NCBI RefSeq assembly: GCF_000004195.4 | Contig: NC_030683.2 | Location: 78,089,410-78,153,409, forward strand | DNA: 64,000 nt | Direction: 5' to 3' | From: Xenopus tropicalis | Lineage: Eukaryota; Chordata; Amphibia; Anura; Pipidae | Shown here: piece after piece, positions 33,252-43,278 of the stretch | Layout: each line of letters begins with the position of its first letter | How positions within the stretch are numbered: the first letter of the stretch is position 1 | Made by a program: the position numbers and the translations under genes | Notes under the pieces: generated by a model | The model's input: the letters and a program-made list of their open reading frames with translations, nothing else | The model's database searches: none | What the model was told of the DNA's origin: nothing

Positions 33252-33529
33252 CAGGGTCGGACTGGGCCGCCGGGACACCGGGAAAAATCCCGGTGGGCCC
33301 CGGCCCTAGTGGGCCCCAGCGGCCCAGTCCGACCTTTGCCGGCGCTCCCCGCTACTGACTGTTCCTCCCCGACGCGTTCAATTTATACGCGCTCGGGGAG
33401 GACGTCAGGCGGGGGCCCTTCGGGGGGGTTAGGGGGGCCCTTGGGGGGGTTAGGGGACGCGGCTGGGGCACCTGCAGGGCCCCTGGGGCGGGAGCCCCGG
33501 TGGGCCCTGCACCCCCCAGTCCGACCCTG
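33252..33529. mobile_element. hAT-type MITE, very GC-rich, exact 8-bp target duplication
   Basis: The 278-bp element starts CAGGGTCGGACTGGGCC and ends CCCCAGTCCGACCCTG. It is flanked by exact AGCAGGGT copies at 33244-33251 and 33530-33537. The interior is rich in GGGCCC and GGGGG, far GC-richer than its surroundings. Related but diverged sequences are at 50380-50574 and 54393-54921. Confidence 0.95.
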
Positions 33530-34069
33530 AGCAGGGTTATTTATTGACTGAATTATAACAACCGAGCAAATCAAAGAAAACCACCCATGGAAATTACTTT
33601 AATTTTATGAAAACTGGATATATTAGCAACAGAAAACTGGCCAGCACTAATTAGAAGTGCATAAAAATGCCGCCAGATTGACTGCTCGCATTTAGAAAAC
33701 AAAATGGATCCATGGGCCCACAGGCAATGACAACAAACCCATCCACTGGATGGCACGGGACATTTCCACTTGCACTATTGCAGTTTGCAAGCTGTCTGCT
33801 TGTTTAACCCCTTCACTGCCAGCAAATAAGCATTTGCTTCATTTCTACAGATTTTTGAACATTGTGTGCTCTTTCAGTTTACTTTTCCCAAGAAAAAAAC
33901 ATACATTTGTTTTTTTCCAGGACAACCTTAGCTTTCTAAGCCAGTTTTCAGGCGATCTCTGAGGGAGCACACAGTCCATTACAAGATGGTGGCTCAGGGT
34001 AAAGATGTAAAAAGGCAATATTTACTGATATATATACACTCCTGTAAGGTAAGGTTTTTAATAAGCTAC

Positions 34070-34350
34070 TTAAAGGGGACCTGTCACCCAGACATAAAAA
34101 GCAGTATAATAAAAGCCCTTTTTTAAATTAAACATGAAACCCAAAATTCTTTTTTTTTTTGTATTAAGACCTACAAACTCATTATAAAAGCATTTTAAAA
34201 TCCCAGCTGTCAATCATATATTGCCTGCCCTGCCTCTAGGAGCGCTGCTGCCTGAGGCGAGTTTCCCAACCCCGGGAAGTTACTAGGGGTGGAAAATATC
34301 ATAGAGGCGGGGCATCCCCAGACTGCTGCAAAGTTTGAAGTGCTCAATTC
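34070..34350. mobile_element. T2/Kolobok-type MITE, left half (TTAAAGGGGACCTGTCACCC)
   Basis: TTAAAGGGGACCTGTCACCC opens the element, followed by GACATAAAAAGCAGTATAAT and TCCCAGCTGTCAATCATATA. It matches an abundant Xenopus repeat as I recall it. No mirrored right end is visible, so only the left part remains and the right border is a guess. Confidence 0.6.
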
Positions 34351-35428
34351 CTTTCACTGGAATCAAGCATCCTTACGCAAACCATGAAAAATAGCTCTGT
34401 AACATTATTCCTTCAATATCAATCTTTACAGCTGGCACTGTTCAATTAATGTTCTCCTGGCTTCCACCAAACCCAGATTGCCAGATGAAACATAATTCAT
34501 TACTCAAGAAAATGACTTTGCACTGTTTCAGAGTGCTTTTCACTACTCCAGCTGACACTTGGCATTGCAGTTATAGAAACCCATTAGTTGGACATGACAA
34601 ACAGTTGAGCTGACTTTGATTCCAGAGGCAGATTGGAAGTGAATATTGCAATCCTGGAAAGATGATTTTTACATGGAACATGTGTTGTTGCTCCTAGACA
34701 TATAAAACTGCACAATAATAAAACCTATGTCTGGGTGGGGCAGGTCTAGCAGGGCAGAATTTGATACACTGATGACGTGGCATCTTATGGCAGCGCCATG
34801 TTGAAAGTCATAGCTCTTCAGTATGACCCATTCTGTGGCTGAAACAGCCAAACCTATTGTTTTTATGACATTTTTAAAAATTGACTCAAACCCTGTATCT
34901 TATCTCCCACATATCATTCGATACAGACTAGAAATAAACATCATAAAAATGACTTATAGTGATCTTATGAAATGTTTGATAGCCAATATGCATAGAGTTA
35001 CAAATGTTTGTGGCATATATGGTTGACACTTGAGTACTGCAAAAAACATACAGCCTGCTTTTTATGTGTGATAAATGCCCCTAACAGCAAGTTAAAGCAC
35101 ACATTAGAAGTGGGTAAATATGTACTCTAGTTATACATTTACTGCTCAGTATGTACAGAATTACTAATGAATGTGTCAAATACAGAGACCCCCCCCCCCC
35201 CCCAAAAAAATAGTTCAGATAAAAATGTTAAAGCCAACACTCCAGCTACTGCAAGAGCAACTGCTTGTTTTTTCTATGTGGCAAAAGCCCTGACGAGTAA
35301 GTCGATCACAGAAAACAATATACTTTAGGGAAGCCTGCATTCTAACTCAATCAAAATAGACAAAGTGCAAGCATACAGTAGTATAATGTAGACACAATGT
35401 AGGCATCAAACATTCATAATGCTGCCAA

Positions 35429-35880
35429 TATCCTACCACACCGCTACCAGGCACTTTGGTAGAAATAATATAAATGTGAGCTATCTACTAAATGGTAGGT
35501 TGTTGGGGGTATCCTTAATGGAGAAGGATCTAGGGGTTTTTGTAGATAGTAAGTTGTCTAATTCCTGGCAATGTCATTCTGTGGCTACTAAAGCAAATAA
35601 AGTGCTGTCTTGTATAAAAAAGGGCATTGACTCAAGGGATGAAAACATAATTTTGCCCCTTTATAGGTCCCTGGTAAGGCCTCACCTTGAGTATGCGGTG
35701 CAGTTTTGGGCTCCAGTCCTTAAGAAGGATATTAATGAGCTGGAGAGAGTGCAGAGACGTGCAACTAAACTGGTTAAGGGGATGGAAGATTGGAGTTGTC
35801 TCTGGAAAAGAGGTGCTTGAGAGAGGACATGATTACTATGTACAAGTACATTAGAGGGGATTATAGGCAGATAGGGACCT
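35429..35880 (+). pseudogene. CR1 LINE internal fragment
   Basis: The + strand reads NNINVSYLLNGRLLGVSLME, KDLGVFVDSKLSNSWQC, SLVRPHLEYAVQFWAPVLKK and NELERVQRRATKLVKGMED. This is the post-catalytic part of a CR1 reverse transcriptase and almost matches the same part of the element at 43279-45665. Both the catalytic core and the normal CR1 3' end are missing, so it is an internal piece rather than an ordinary 5'-truncated insertion. Confidence 0.9.
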
Positions 35881-36930
35881 GATGAGTTAAAATATATTTT
35901 TTTATTAAAAACATTTATTTAAACTGTGAATTTAAAAGTAATCATTATTTTAATACTGTAGTGGGCAGGTCTATGCATTTCCCTTGCATTTGCAGGTGTC
36001 AAGTTTTTAAATAACAGGTAGATTATATTTACAGAAATATCTGTATCTATTATAAAGCATAATGGGAAAATGTCAGTTAGAACAACCTTCCAACAAAGCA
36101 TTTAACTAGTTTTAGAGGGATGAAGTGACATTTTAGAGTAATGCTCCCCATGGAGTACGACTGAAATTGTATCCTGCGCTTTCTCTCTGACTCAAAGTAA
36201 GAGAATGTTTTGATCTGGAGATACAATGACAGTGGCCCTGTATCCTGCAGTTCCCAGGCGGATGCTGCCAAGGACCATGAATGGCTGCTTTATGTTTTCT
36301 ATCTTGCAGGTGTCCACAGTGTACGGAATCCTTAGGAAACACAAGAATTTTATGCAGGCCTTCATATAGTTACTAAGACAATAGTAATCTCACCGGTACA
36401 TTTCATTTCATAGTATGAATTCAAATTTGTCTTTTTACAGTATTTTCCCAACAATTTGTTTTTTTGCGAGTTAGGTGGCCCTTTCTGTATATGACTTATT
36501 AAAAGCTAAAAGCATATTGGTGTAACTGGTACCCCTGTAGCACAGTGAAGATGCATCTTGGAATGTAATCAAAGTTTGTCTGCAATGAACAGACAACCAG
36601 GGGTGAGTTTAAAAATCAGTACGTTTCATCAAATTTGGACATTGTTGGAAGGTTTAGCCATCCATGAACAATTTGTAATCAGGTTGCATAGATGCTTTCT
36701 GTAATTGCTTCTATAGGGGGCCACAAACCAGAATGGTGATGTTCATCACATGGTTTCCCATTTGAATCAATGATCTTTTTTGAGTTGTCCATGAAATTAC
36801 AAACAGGGCGGAACAGGGGTACATAATAGGGCTCCTTTACCGACACTTTACCGACACCGTAATTGCTGTTTGGCTGCCATCACTTACAGCATTTGTTCAA
36901 ATCTGTTCAGTTGTACTAAATAAACTAAGT

Positions 36931-37210
36931 TTAAAGGAATACTGTCATGGGAAAACACGTTTTTTTCAAAACACACCAGTACATAGAGCTTCCCAGCGAA
37001 TCCTGCATTGAAATCTTTTTTTCAAAAACACAAACAGATTTTTTCTCTATATAATTTTGACATTTCACATGGGGCTAGCCATATTCTTAATTTCCCAGGG
37101 TGCCACAACCATGTGACCTGTGCTTTGATAAACTTCAGTCACACTTTACTGCTGAGCTGCAAGTTGGAGTGATATCACCCCCCTCCCAGCAGATGGCTGC
37201 CTACACACCA
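36931..37210. mobile_element. T2/Kolobok-type MITE, left half (TTAAAGGAATACTGTCATGG)
   Basis: TTAAAGGAATACTGTCATGG opens it, then CATGGGGCTAGCCATATTCT, ATAAACTTCAGTCACACTTT and GCAAGTTGGAGTGATATCAC, which I associate with a frequent Xenopus palindromic repeat. The mirrored right half is absent. The right border is approximate. Confidence 0.6.
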
Positions 37211-38131
37211 ATGTTAAAACTAAAAAAAATACATTTGTTGGTTCAAGAATAAAATTTTAAATGGTAGAGTGAATTATTTGCTATGTAAACAGTGTCATTT
37301 AGAAATAAAAACTACACCATAAAAATCATGACAGTTATCCCAGTTGCAGTGGCAGGGTTATTTAGCATTCATTTCTCCTATAGCAGCACTGAATTATTGC
37401 ACCTTATAGTACTTTATTTTGGACTTGCGGTATTGCCAACCCCCGGCTTTGTAAAATATGTACATAAGAAACATTTTTTTGTTTGAAATGTTAAATGTTA
37501 CTTAAAAATATATTTTGAGCCTCACAAGGATTTTAGTCACTTAACCCCTTGCTGGAAGCTGGTATTTTTCAAGTTACTGAGCCAAGGCAATGTAGGCATT
37601 GAGCAACACATTTGCTTTTAAAGCAGTATCCCTGCAAAAGAATGTCACGTTTTCGCAATCTTTTTTCGTTTTATTATTTTGCTGTGAATCCCTATTAGCA
37701 TCAGGTTTTACCCCAGTATTTAATACATGGTGTAACAGGAATAACTATGTGTAAGTCAAACAATTTTTATTTTTTCACAGCATAAAGTCATGATATGCTG
37801 TGTGAACACATTGTGACGCAACCTCTGATAGAACAAAATTATTGTGTTTTTTGTGCCATTAACTCCAGTGTGCTGTGTATGTATTCTTTGCAAAAATGTA
37901 CTAAAATGTCTAATGAACATATTTACATTGTGAAATACAATTTTTATTCTCATTTTTCATTTTCTCGTTGCAATTTTTTTCCATTTATTACACATCTCCA
38001 TTTGTATTATTTTTGTAGTTTTTACTAGAACTTATCAATATTTATTGTCAGAAAGATGACACAAAGCCTAAATGCTCAGTTTCTGCTGAAACCGCAGTGC
38101 ACAATGTAATTTATTGCATTGTTATCTAATA

Positions 38132-38248
38132 CAGGTATGGGACCTATTATTCCATTATTTGGTTCTCCATAATGAAAATTTACTTAAAAATCATTTCAAT
38201 ATTAAATAATTTCAATATGACTGTGTTGCCATCAGTATGGATTCATTA

Positions 38249-38292
<44 letters not shown>

Positions 38293-38436
38293 ATGTACAA
38301 GGTACTGTTTTATTATTACAGAAAAAAAGGAAATCATTTAAAAAAATGTAATTATTTGATTAAAATGGAGTCTATTGGAGATTGCCTTCCTGTAATGTAG
38401 AGGTTTCAGGTTTCTGGATAAGCAATTATATACCTG
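38132..38436. mobile_element. CAGGTAT-family MITE, copy 4, split by (TATC)n
   Basis: It starts CAGGTATGGGACCTATTATT and ends GCAATTATATACCTG, with TA on both sides. A tetranucleotide run (38249-38292) has grown inside the left half. The right half aligns with 2640-2969 in reverse (ATTTGATTAAAATGGAGTCT). Confidence 0.78.
38249..38292. repeat. (TATC)n microsatellite
   Basis: About eleven perfect tetranucleotide units lie inside the CAGGTAT-family element. Confidence 0.95.
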
Positions 38437-38956
38437 TATATTGAAATTACATTATACAGACTTTGTTTGCTTGCCAGTATTAAAATTCACATACAAGCCC
38501 CATCATACTTTAACCCTTAATAATATCCCAAAGGAATGCTTGGAGCTGTAGTCCAGCAACATGCGAGTGCTAGAGAAAGCTTATGTCCATTTTATGACTA
38601 AAAATTCAAATAATTTACTTTCTTAGCATTTCTTAACATCTGATATCTGTGAGAATATGATGATTATTTTGTAATACTCATGTCTAGTGTTGCCTTATTG
38701 TACAGTCATGTTAAACAGCTTGTTCTCTAGGTGCTTGATATTAATTAATACTGTATGTTGCTAATGCAGTTACACATTTGTGTTTTGGATCATCACAGGA
38801 ACTGATATCTAGTCCAGTTATACCTCTGCATAGACTTTTAGCGGTAGTTATGTTCTCAAGACTAGATAAATGAGTTGGATTTGCCCATTGGTTAATGCAA
38901 TTAATCTTTAGTTTTCTTCTAGCATTACGTATATTGGGTTGGTCTAAAAAATGTCT

Positions 38957-39212
38957 TAAAGGAATATTTTGATTTTTTTTTTTGCTTTTTAGTATGAGCT
39001 GGACAGTGATACAGATCAGTTGCTCTTCATGTTTATTTCCTTTGTGGTTTCTGAATTATTTTGATTAAAAATTGTAGCCTCACAGTCAGTGACCCCAAAC
39101 TGAAAGCTGGAAAGGGGCAGAAGTCGAAGGAAAATAATTTAAAAAACTGTTTTCAAAATATTGCTAAGAATAGACTTATAGTAAAAGTGCACTTAAACTA
39201 CTCTTTTAAGGA
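38957..39212. repeat. Interspersed repeat fragment related to 53152
   Basis: TTAAAGGAATATTTTGATTT, AGTATGAGCTGGACAGTGAT and CACAGTCAGTGACCCCAAAC then GAAAGCTGGAAAGGGGCAGA resemble a Xenopus TTAAAG-ended repeat with the marker GTCAGTGACCCC. Diverged, borders approximate. Confidence 0.5.
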
Positions 39213-39483
39213 ATTTTTTTTTACCTGTTTAGGCTTATTAACCCATTTTATGTTTTTCGAGGTATGACCTGCATGCCATAAAACTTTATCACTGGTTTCT
39301 TTGGTAATATTACCTCTTACAGCAAGTGATAATAGAAAGCTTCATGGTCTTTTTTTATGAACACTGCCTGTTTTAAAATCTATACCACAGTTGCAATGTT
39401 GTTTTATTAATCCCTATCATATTTACAAAAATACCATTTTTTGAAAAACTTGATCGTGTTAAATAAAAAAATGAACTGCTCTA

Positions 39484-39705
39484 AGGGAAAGATTTATCAA
39501 AATGTGAGATTAGAACTCATCACAGAAAAATTCAGCCACTTTCTATTCATTCTTATGGGATTTTTAGAAGTGCATTTATCAATGGGTAAAATCTAGAACT
39601 CACCATTTGATAAATATGCTTCTAAAAATCCCATAGGAATGAATAGAACGTGGGTGAGTTTTTATGTATTAAGCTCTAATCTCCCATTGTGATAAATCTG
39701 CCCTT
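39484..39705. mobile_element. Fold-back MITE (palindromic, 222 bp)
   Basis: The left arm has GATTTATCAAAATGTGAGAT, ACTTTCTATTCATTCTTATG and GGGATTTTTAGAAG. The right arm reads CTTCTAAAAATCCC, ATAGGAATGAATAGAACGTG and ATTGTGATAAATCTGCCC. Almost the whole element folds on itself. The short element at 31393 belongs to the same family. Confidence 0.8.
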
Positions 39706-41827
39706 AACTGTTTACAAAAATTCAAAAAAATAACTTGAATGTTAAAAATACATCTCCCATTGACTTCAGTAGAGGTCTTGGTAATGCATTTTTTCAGTCT
39801 TTTGAGATTTTTTTCCATTGCTTAATTTAAAAATTTGAATTCTGAAAACTCAGTCTCGACTCAAACACAAATACTGGGACCAGTATTTCACTTAGACCAA
39901 CAACCATCCAAAAATATGTAGAAGAATTGAAGATGCTAGAACCCAGCCCAAGCAACAGAAACCAAAATGATTTGTTATAGCCTGCCTTTCCTTTCTGCAT
40001 GGCAAAAATCCCATGATTCTGATGTCTTTTAGACTGTATCAGGATCATGGTTATGAGGACTTTTATCTACTTTATAATTGCTAGATCAATACTGATCCCG
40101 GTTCCATTAGAAGTTGATTTTTACATTCTCAAAGAATTTTTGCTATAGTAAGTAATGGAAATATGTCTGTTATATGTCTGTTAGAGTCTGTTATTTTTAA
40201 TAATTTAAGATTGTCATTGATTTATACATTTGATTTTAAAGTTGGTCTGATGTGAAAGGCAAGGGGTGGTGGATATTTTATATATAAACCTTCCATAAAG
40301 ATCTGTCTTTGTACTTCCAGAACACTAAAGTAGGTGGCCCAAGTTTAAAATGCAAAACACACACAGTGCACCTACCAAAATACCAGTGCTACTACAACAG
40401 TCATCTTTCTAGTCATCAAACTAGATCTAAATGGAATATTTAACTGAATGAATATAAAATAAGAACAATGATTGAGGTGGAGAATCATCCTGCCCCTGTA
40501 ATTTGGTTTGGGATACTAAGTTTGGAGCGCTAGAGGCAATGAGTTCAAGTGAAGGTTTATGTCCCCAATAAAGAGCATGCACCAGGTGAGTTGTGCTTGC
40601 AGTGGACTATACATCTTGCCAAAAGAAATGGTTTGGTGAAAGTGGAATTGCATTGAGCTATTGCCTTTTAAAACATCACAAAAATATCAATAGGTGACGT
40701 AGAAGAAAAAAAGATGTTTCCGGTTTAAATGAGCCTAAATATATGTTTCAAAATTCATTTAGTATGTGACTCTATTTAAAGCACACAGTTACAAACTACA
40801 AAAATGGTTCTAGCTTGTATGAAATGCTAAACCCTTTTTTTTGCCATGCTGAGCTATTTTCAAATATTTGTAAAAGAAACATTCTTCAGAAACCTAATCC
40901 TGACGAAGACTTTTCCCCTTACACTTTTGTACTGAACTATTAAAATAAGCAGTCATTCCTTGGCTTCTTAGCATTGAAATGTGTTTTACATTGTGTGAGG
41001 AATTCTCCACAGTTTATTTAAGTTAATGTTGGCCTTAAACTCTATGTATATGACACGAAGAACATTGTGCTGTGTCTTGTATTATCCTTTACTGAAAAGT
41101 GAATTAAGAATATACAGCATTTACTTCAGGAAAATATAAAGTATTTCTAACTCTTCTTAGGAACATTTAACCACTGAACCATTGTTCTTTTCTTATGCTG
41201 TGTAGAGTCTCATTAAATTTGATGTGGCACAGAGAGGTTCGACATGTGAAAAGAGACTGTAACAGTGCGTCTTGTTGCCAGATACACTGTGGAAAAATGA
41301 TTCATTACGGCTTTTCAGAATTGACGCCCCTCAGGCTTCTTTGCTTGAATGATTTTAACAAATAAGAGGCTAAGGCCATTGTAACATGCATTTCTGACCA
41401 TTACCAGACTTGGTTATACTATAAAGTTAGTTTCATTAGCTACATCAATCATTTATGTACTTTGCTCAAGCAAACATGGGATAGTGGAGGAATTAAAAAC
41501 ATCTGAAGCCGAGCAAATTGCTTTGGTTCAACTACAATGGTCTCACAATAAAAACCACATAAAAACATTTTATTCAAGTTTCAGTTTTTTAAAGAATTAT
41601 TTTATTTTGGCAGTATAGATTCTGATTCATAACAATCCATTGCAGGAACTTGAAAACTAGCCAAACATTCTAGATAATTTCATGCTGCTATACAAAACAA
41701 ATAAATCACTCAAAGACATATATTATAAACAACTTTGCTAATAAATATAACTATAAATGGCCTTGGCACTGCTGCCTTCATTCTGCCTCCTGTTACAAAT
41801 TTTGTGAAAATACATCCATTGTTAGAT
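39706..41827. other. Intergenic, nothing recognised
   Basis: About 2.1 kb of AT-rich, relatively non-repetitive sequence without coding signals. As one of the longest repeat-poor parts of the window, it is a reasonable place to look for conserved non-coding elements. Confidence 0.4.
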
Positions 41828-41881
41828 GGGAACCCTGGAGCTATGGACACTTCCGAAGATGGCAATAGCTCCAGGGTTCCC
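41828..41881. repeat. Perfect 17-bp inverted repeat hairpin
   Basis: GGGAACCCTGGAGCTAT (41828-41844) is exactly mirrored by ATAGCTCCAGGGTTCCC (41865-41881), with a 20-base loop. The right arm and the following GATGCAGA match sequence near 26665, so it belongs to an interspersed family. Confidence 0.8.
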
Positions 41882-41999
41882 ACAGCGGCCTGTATTGATG
41901 CAGAAATATTGTGCCTGAAGAATTAAACGGATATATAATTTTGAAACCAAAAGTAGGGAATCACAGAGCCTTTTTTTCTGTTTTTCTGTTTTCTGTTTG

Positions 42000-42760
42000 A
42001 ATCATCTAGCCCAGTTACAACCTGGAGAGCAATCCGATTGGCTGGGAACCCCAGTGCACCTCTGGGAAAAGAGAAGGACCCAGAAAGAGACAGGGTTTGG
42101 AGCGAGAACCACTGGGCAGGCCAGGAGAGTCTATTAAGGAGCCTACTGCCACAACCAGCCAGAGCCAGATCCGGAGAGCAGAGAGAGAGGCAGCAAGGAG
42201 AGTAAAGTTGCTGCTTGGTAATCTGACTTATGTAAAAGGGCTGAGCATGCCCTGCTTAGTAAAAGCATTGTGCTCCAGCCATATAAAGTGAGAATTCTGC
42301 TTAGCTGCTGTTGGATGCCTTTGCCGCCATGTGGGTACCCAGTGAGTGATCCATCTGAGGGAAGGTATTAGAAATCTCCAGTGTGTGGCCCCCTGTGTAA
42401 AGACAGGTGTTGATTGTGTGCCTGCCACGTGGGATCTACTGCCTTATCCCAAAGGAAAGGTACTTTGGGGCAGGTAGTGTTACCTGGGGTTTGAAGAAGC
42501 TTTTGAGGAAGGGACATTTTGCCAGGGACTAAACTGAGCAAACATGCTTTGTCCATCCGGAGTGGATTGTGGGACTGTGGCACCTTGAGAGACTGTGCCA
42601 GGGGTTGATAGACCACACAGGTTCCCCTGGGCAGGATTTCTGATTATAATAAATACTGTACATGCCCCTGGTATGATGGGGTAAAACATGATGATTGCAG
42701 GCAAAATTGCTATAAGTACAGGAAGTAAATGATCCCTCTTATGTCTTACCATGACATTGC
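42000..42760 (+). mobile_element. LTR-like or promoter-like island (tentative solo LTR)
   Basis: This block is GC-richer than its surroundings. It has an inverted CCAAT (GATTGGCTGG, about 42038), a TATA-like CATATAAAGTGAG (about 42280) and, about 370 bases later, an AATAAA (about 42648) followed by ACTGTACATGCCCCTGG. Promoter and polyadenylation signals about 0.4 kb apart fit a solo LTR of a retroelement. I could not locate TG...CA ends or a target duplication, and no gag or pol sequence adjoins it. Confidence 0.35.
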
Positions 42761-42922
42761 TCTACTGGTGGCTGGTGCCACAATGCACCACAGCATTGCA
42801 TTTAATTACCAGTTGCCACAAGGTCGAGATAAGCAGGCTCCCAAATCAACCATGGTTAATTCCAAGGTCAGTCTGCTTGCTTTGCCAGTGTCATAGTGAC
42901 CTCAGGGGTCATTTAGACCAAT

Positions 42923-42984
42923 GAAGGCAGTGTGCAAAATGCAAAAAAAGCCACAATCATTTTTGCACTTTGCACACTGCCTTC
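42923..42984. repeat. 25-bp stem hairpin, pre-miRNA-like in size
   Basis: GAAGGCAGTGTGCAAAATGC plus AAAAA on the left pairs with TTTTTGCACTTTGCACACTG plus CCTTC on the right, with one A-C mismatch and a 12-base loop. The size is that of a microRNA precursor, but it is equally what a tiny inverted-repeat element would leave. Confidence 0.7.
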
Positions 42985-43278
42985 TTCTGATGCTATATTG
43001 CTGCTGGTCTGTGTTCTGGTTTTGATCACAGATACCTGTAGCTTGAATAGAGTGCAGAAGTATGACCTGAATCAGCATTAATAAACGCCCTTTCATGCTC
43101 TTGCACTTCTGCCCAGGGGAAATATAAATTACCCTTTTGCATTGCCATATCAAGTTGTCCTGTCTTATGGTGAGATCTTCTGTCTGCAGCTTAACCATAG
43201 CTAGGTAGATTCTTGGACACGGGGTATTTTATTGGGTGCTTCAATGTTTGATATGGTTTCTGATAAATGCTGGTTGTA

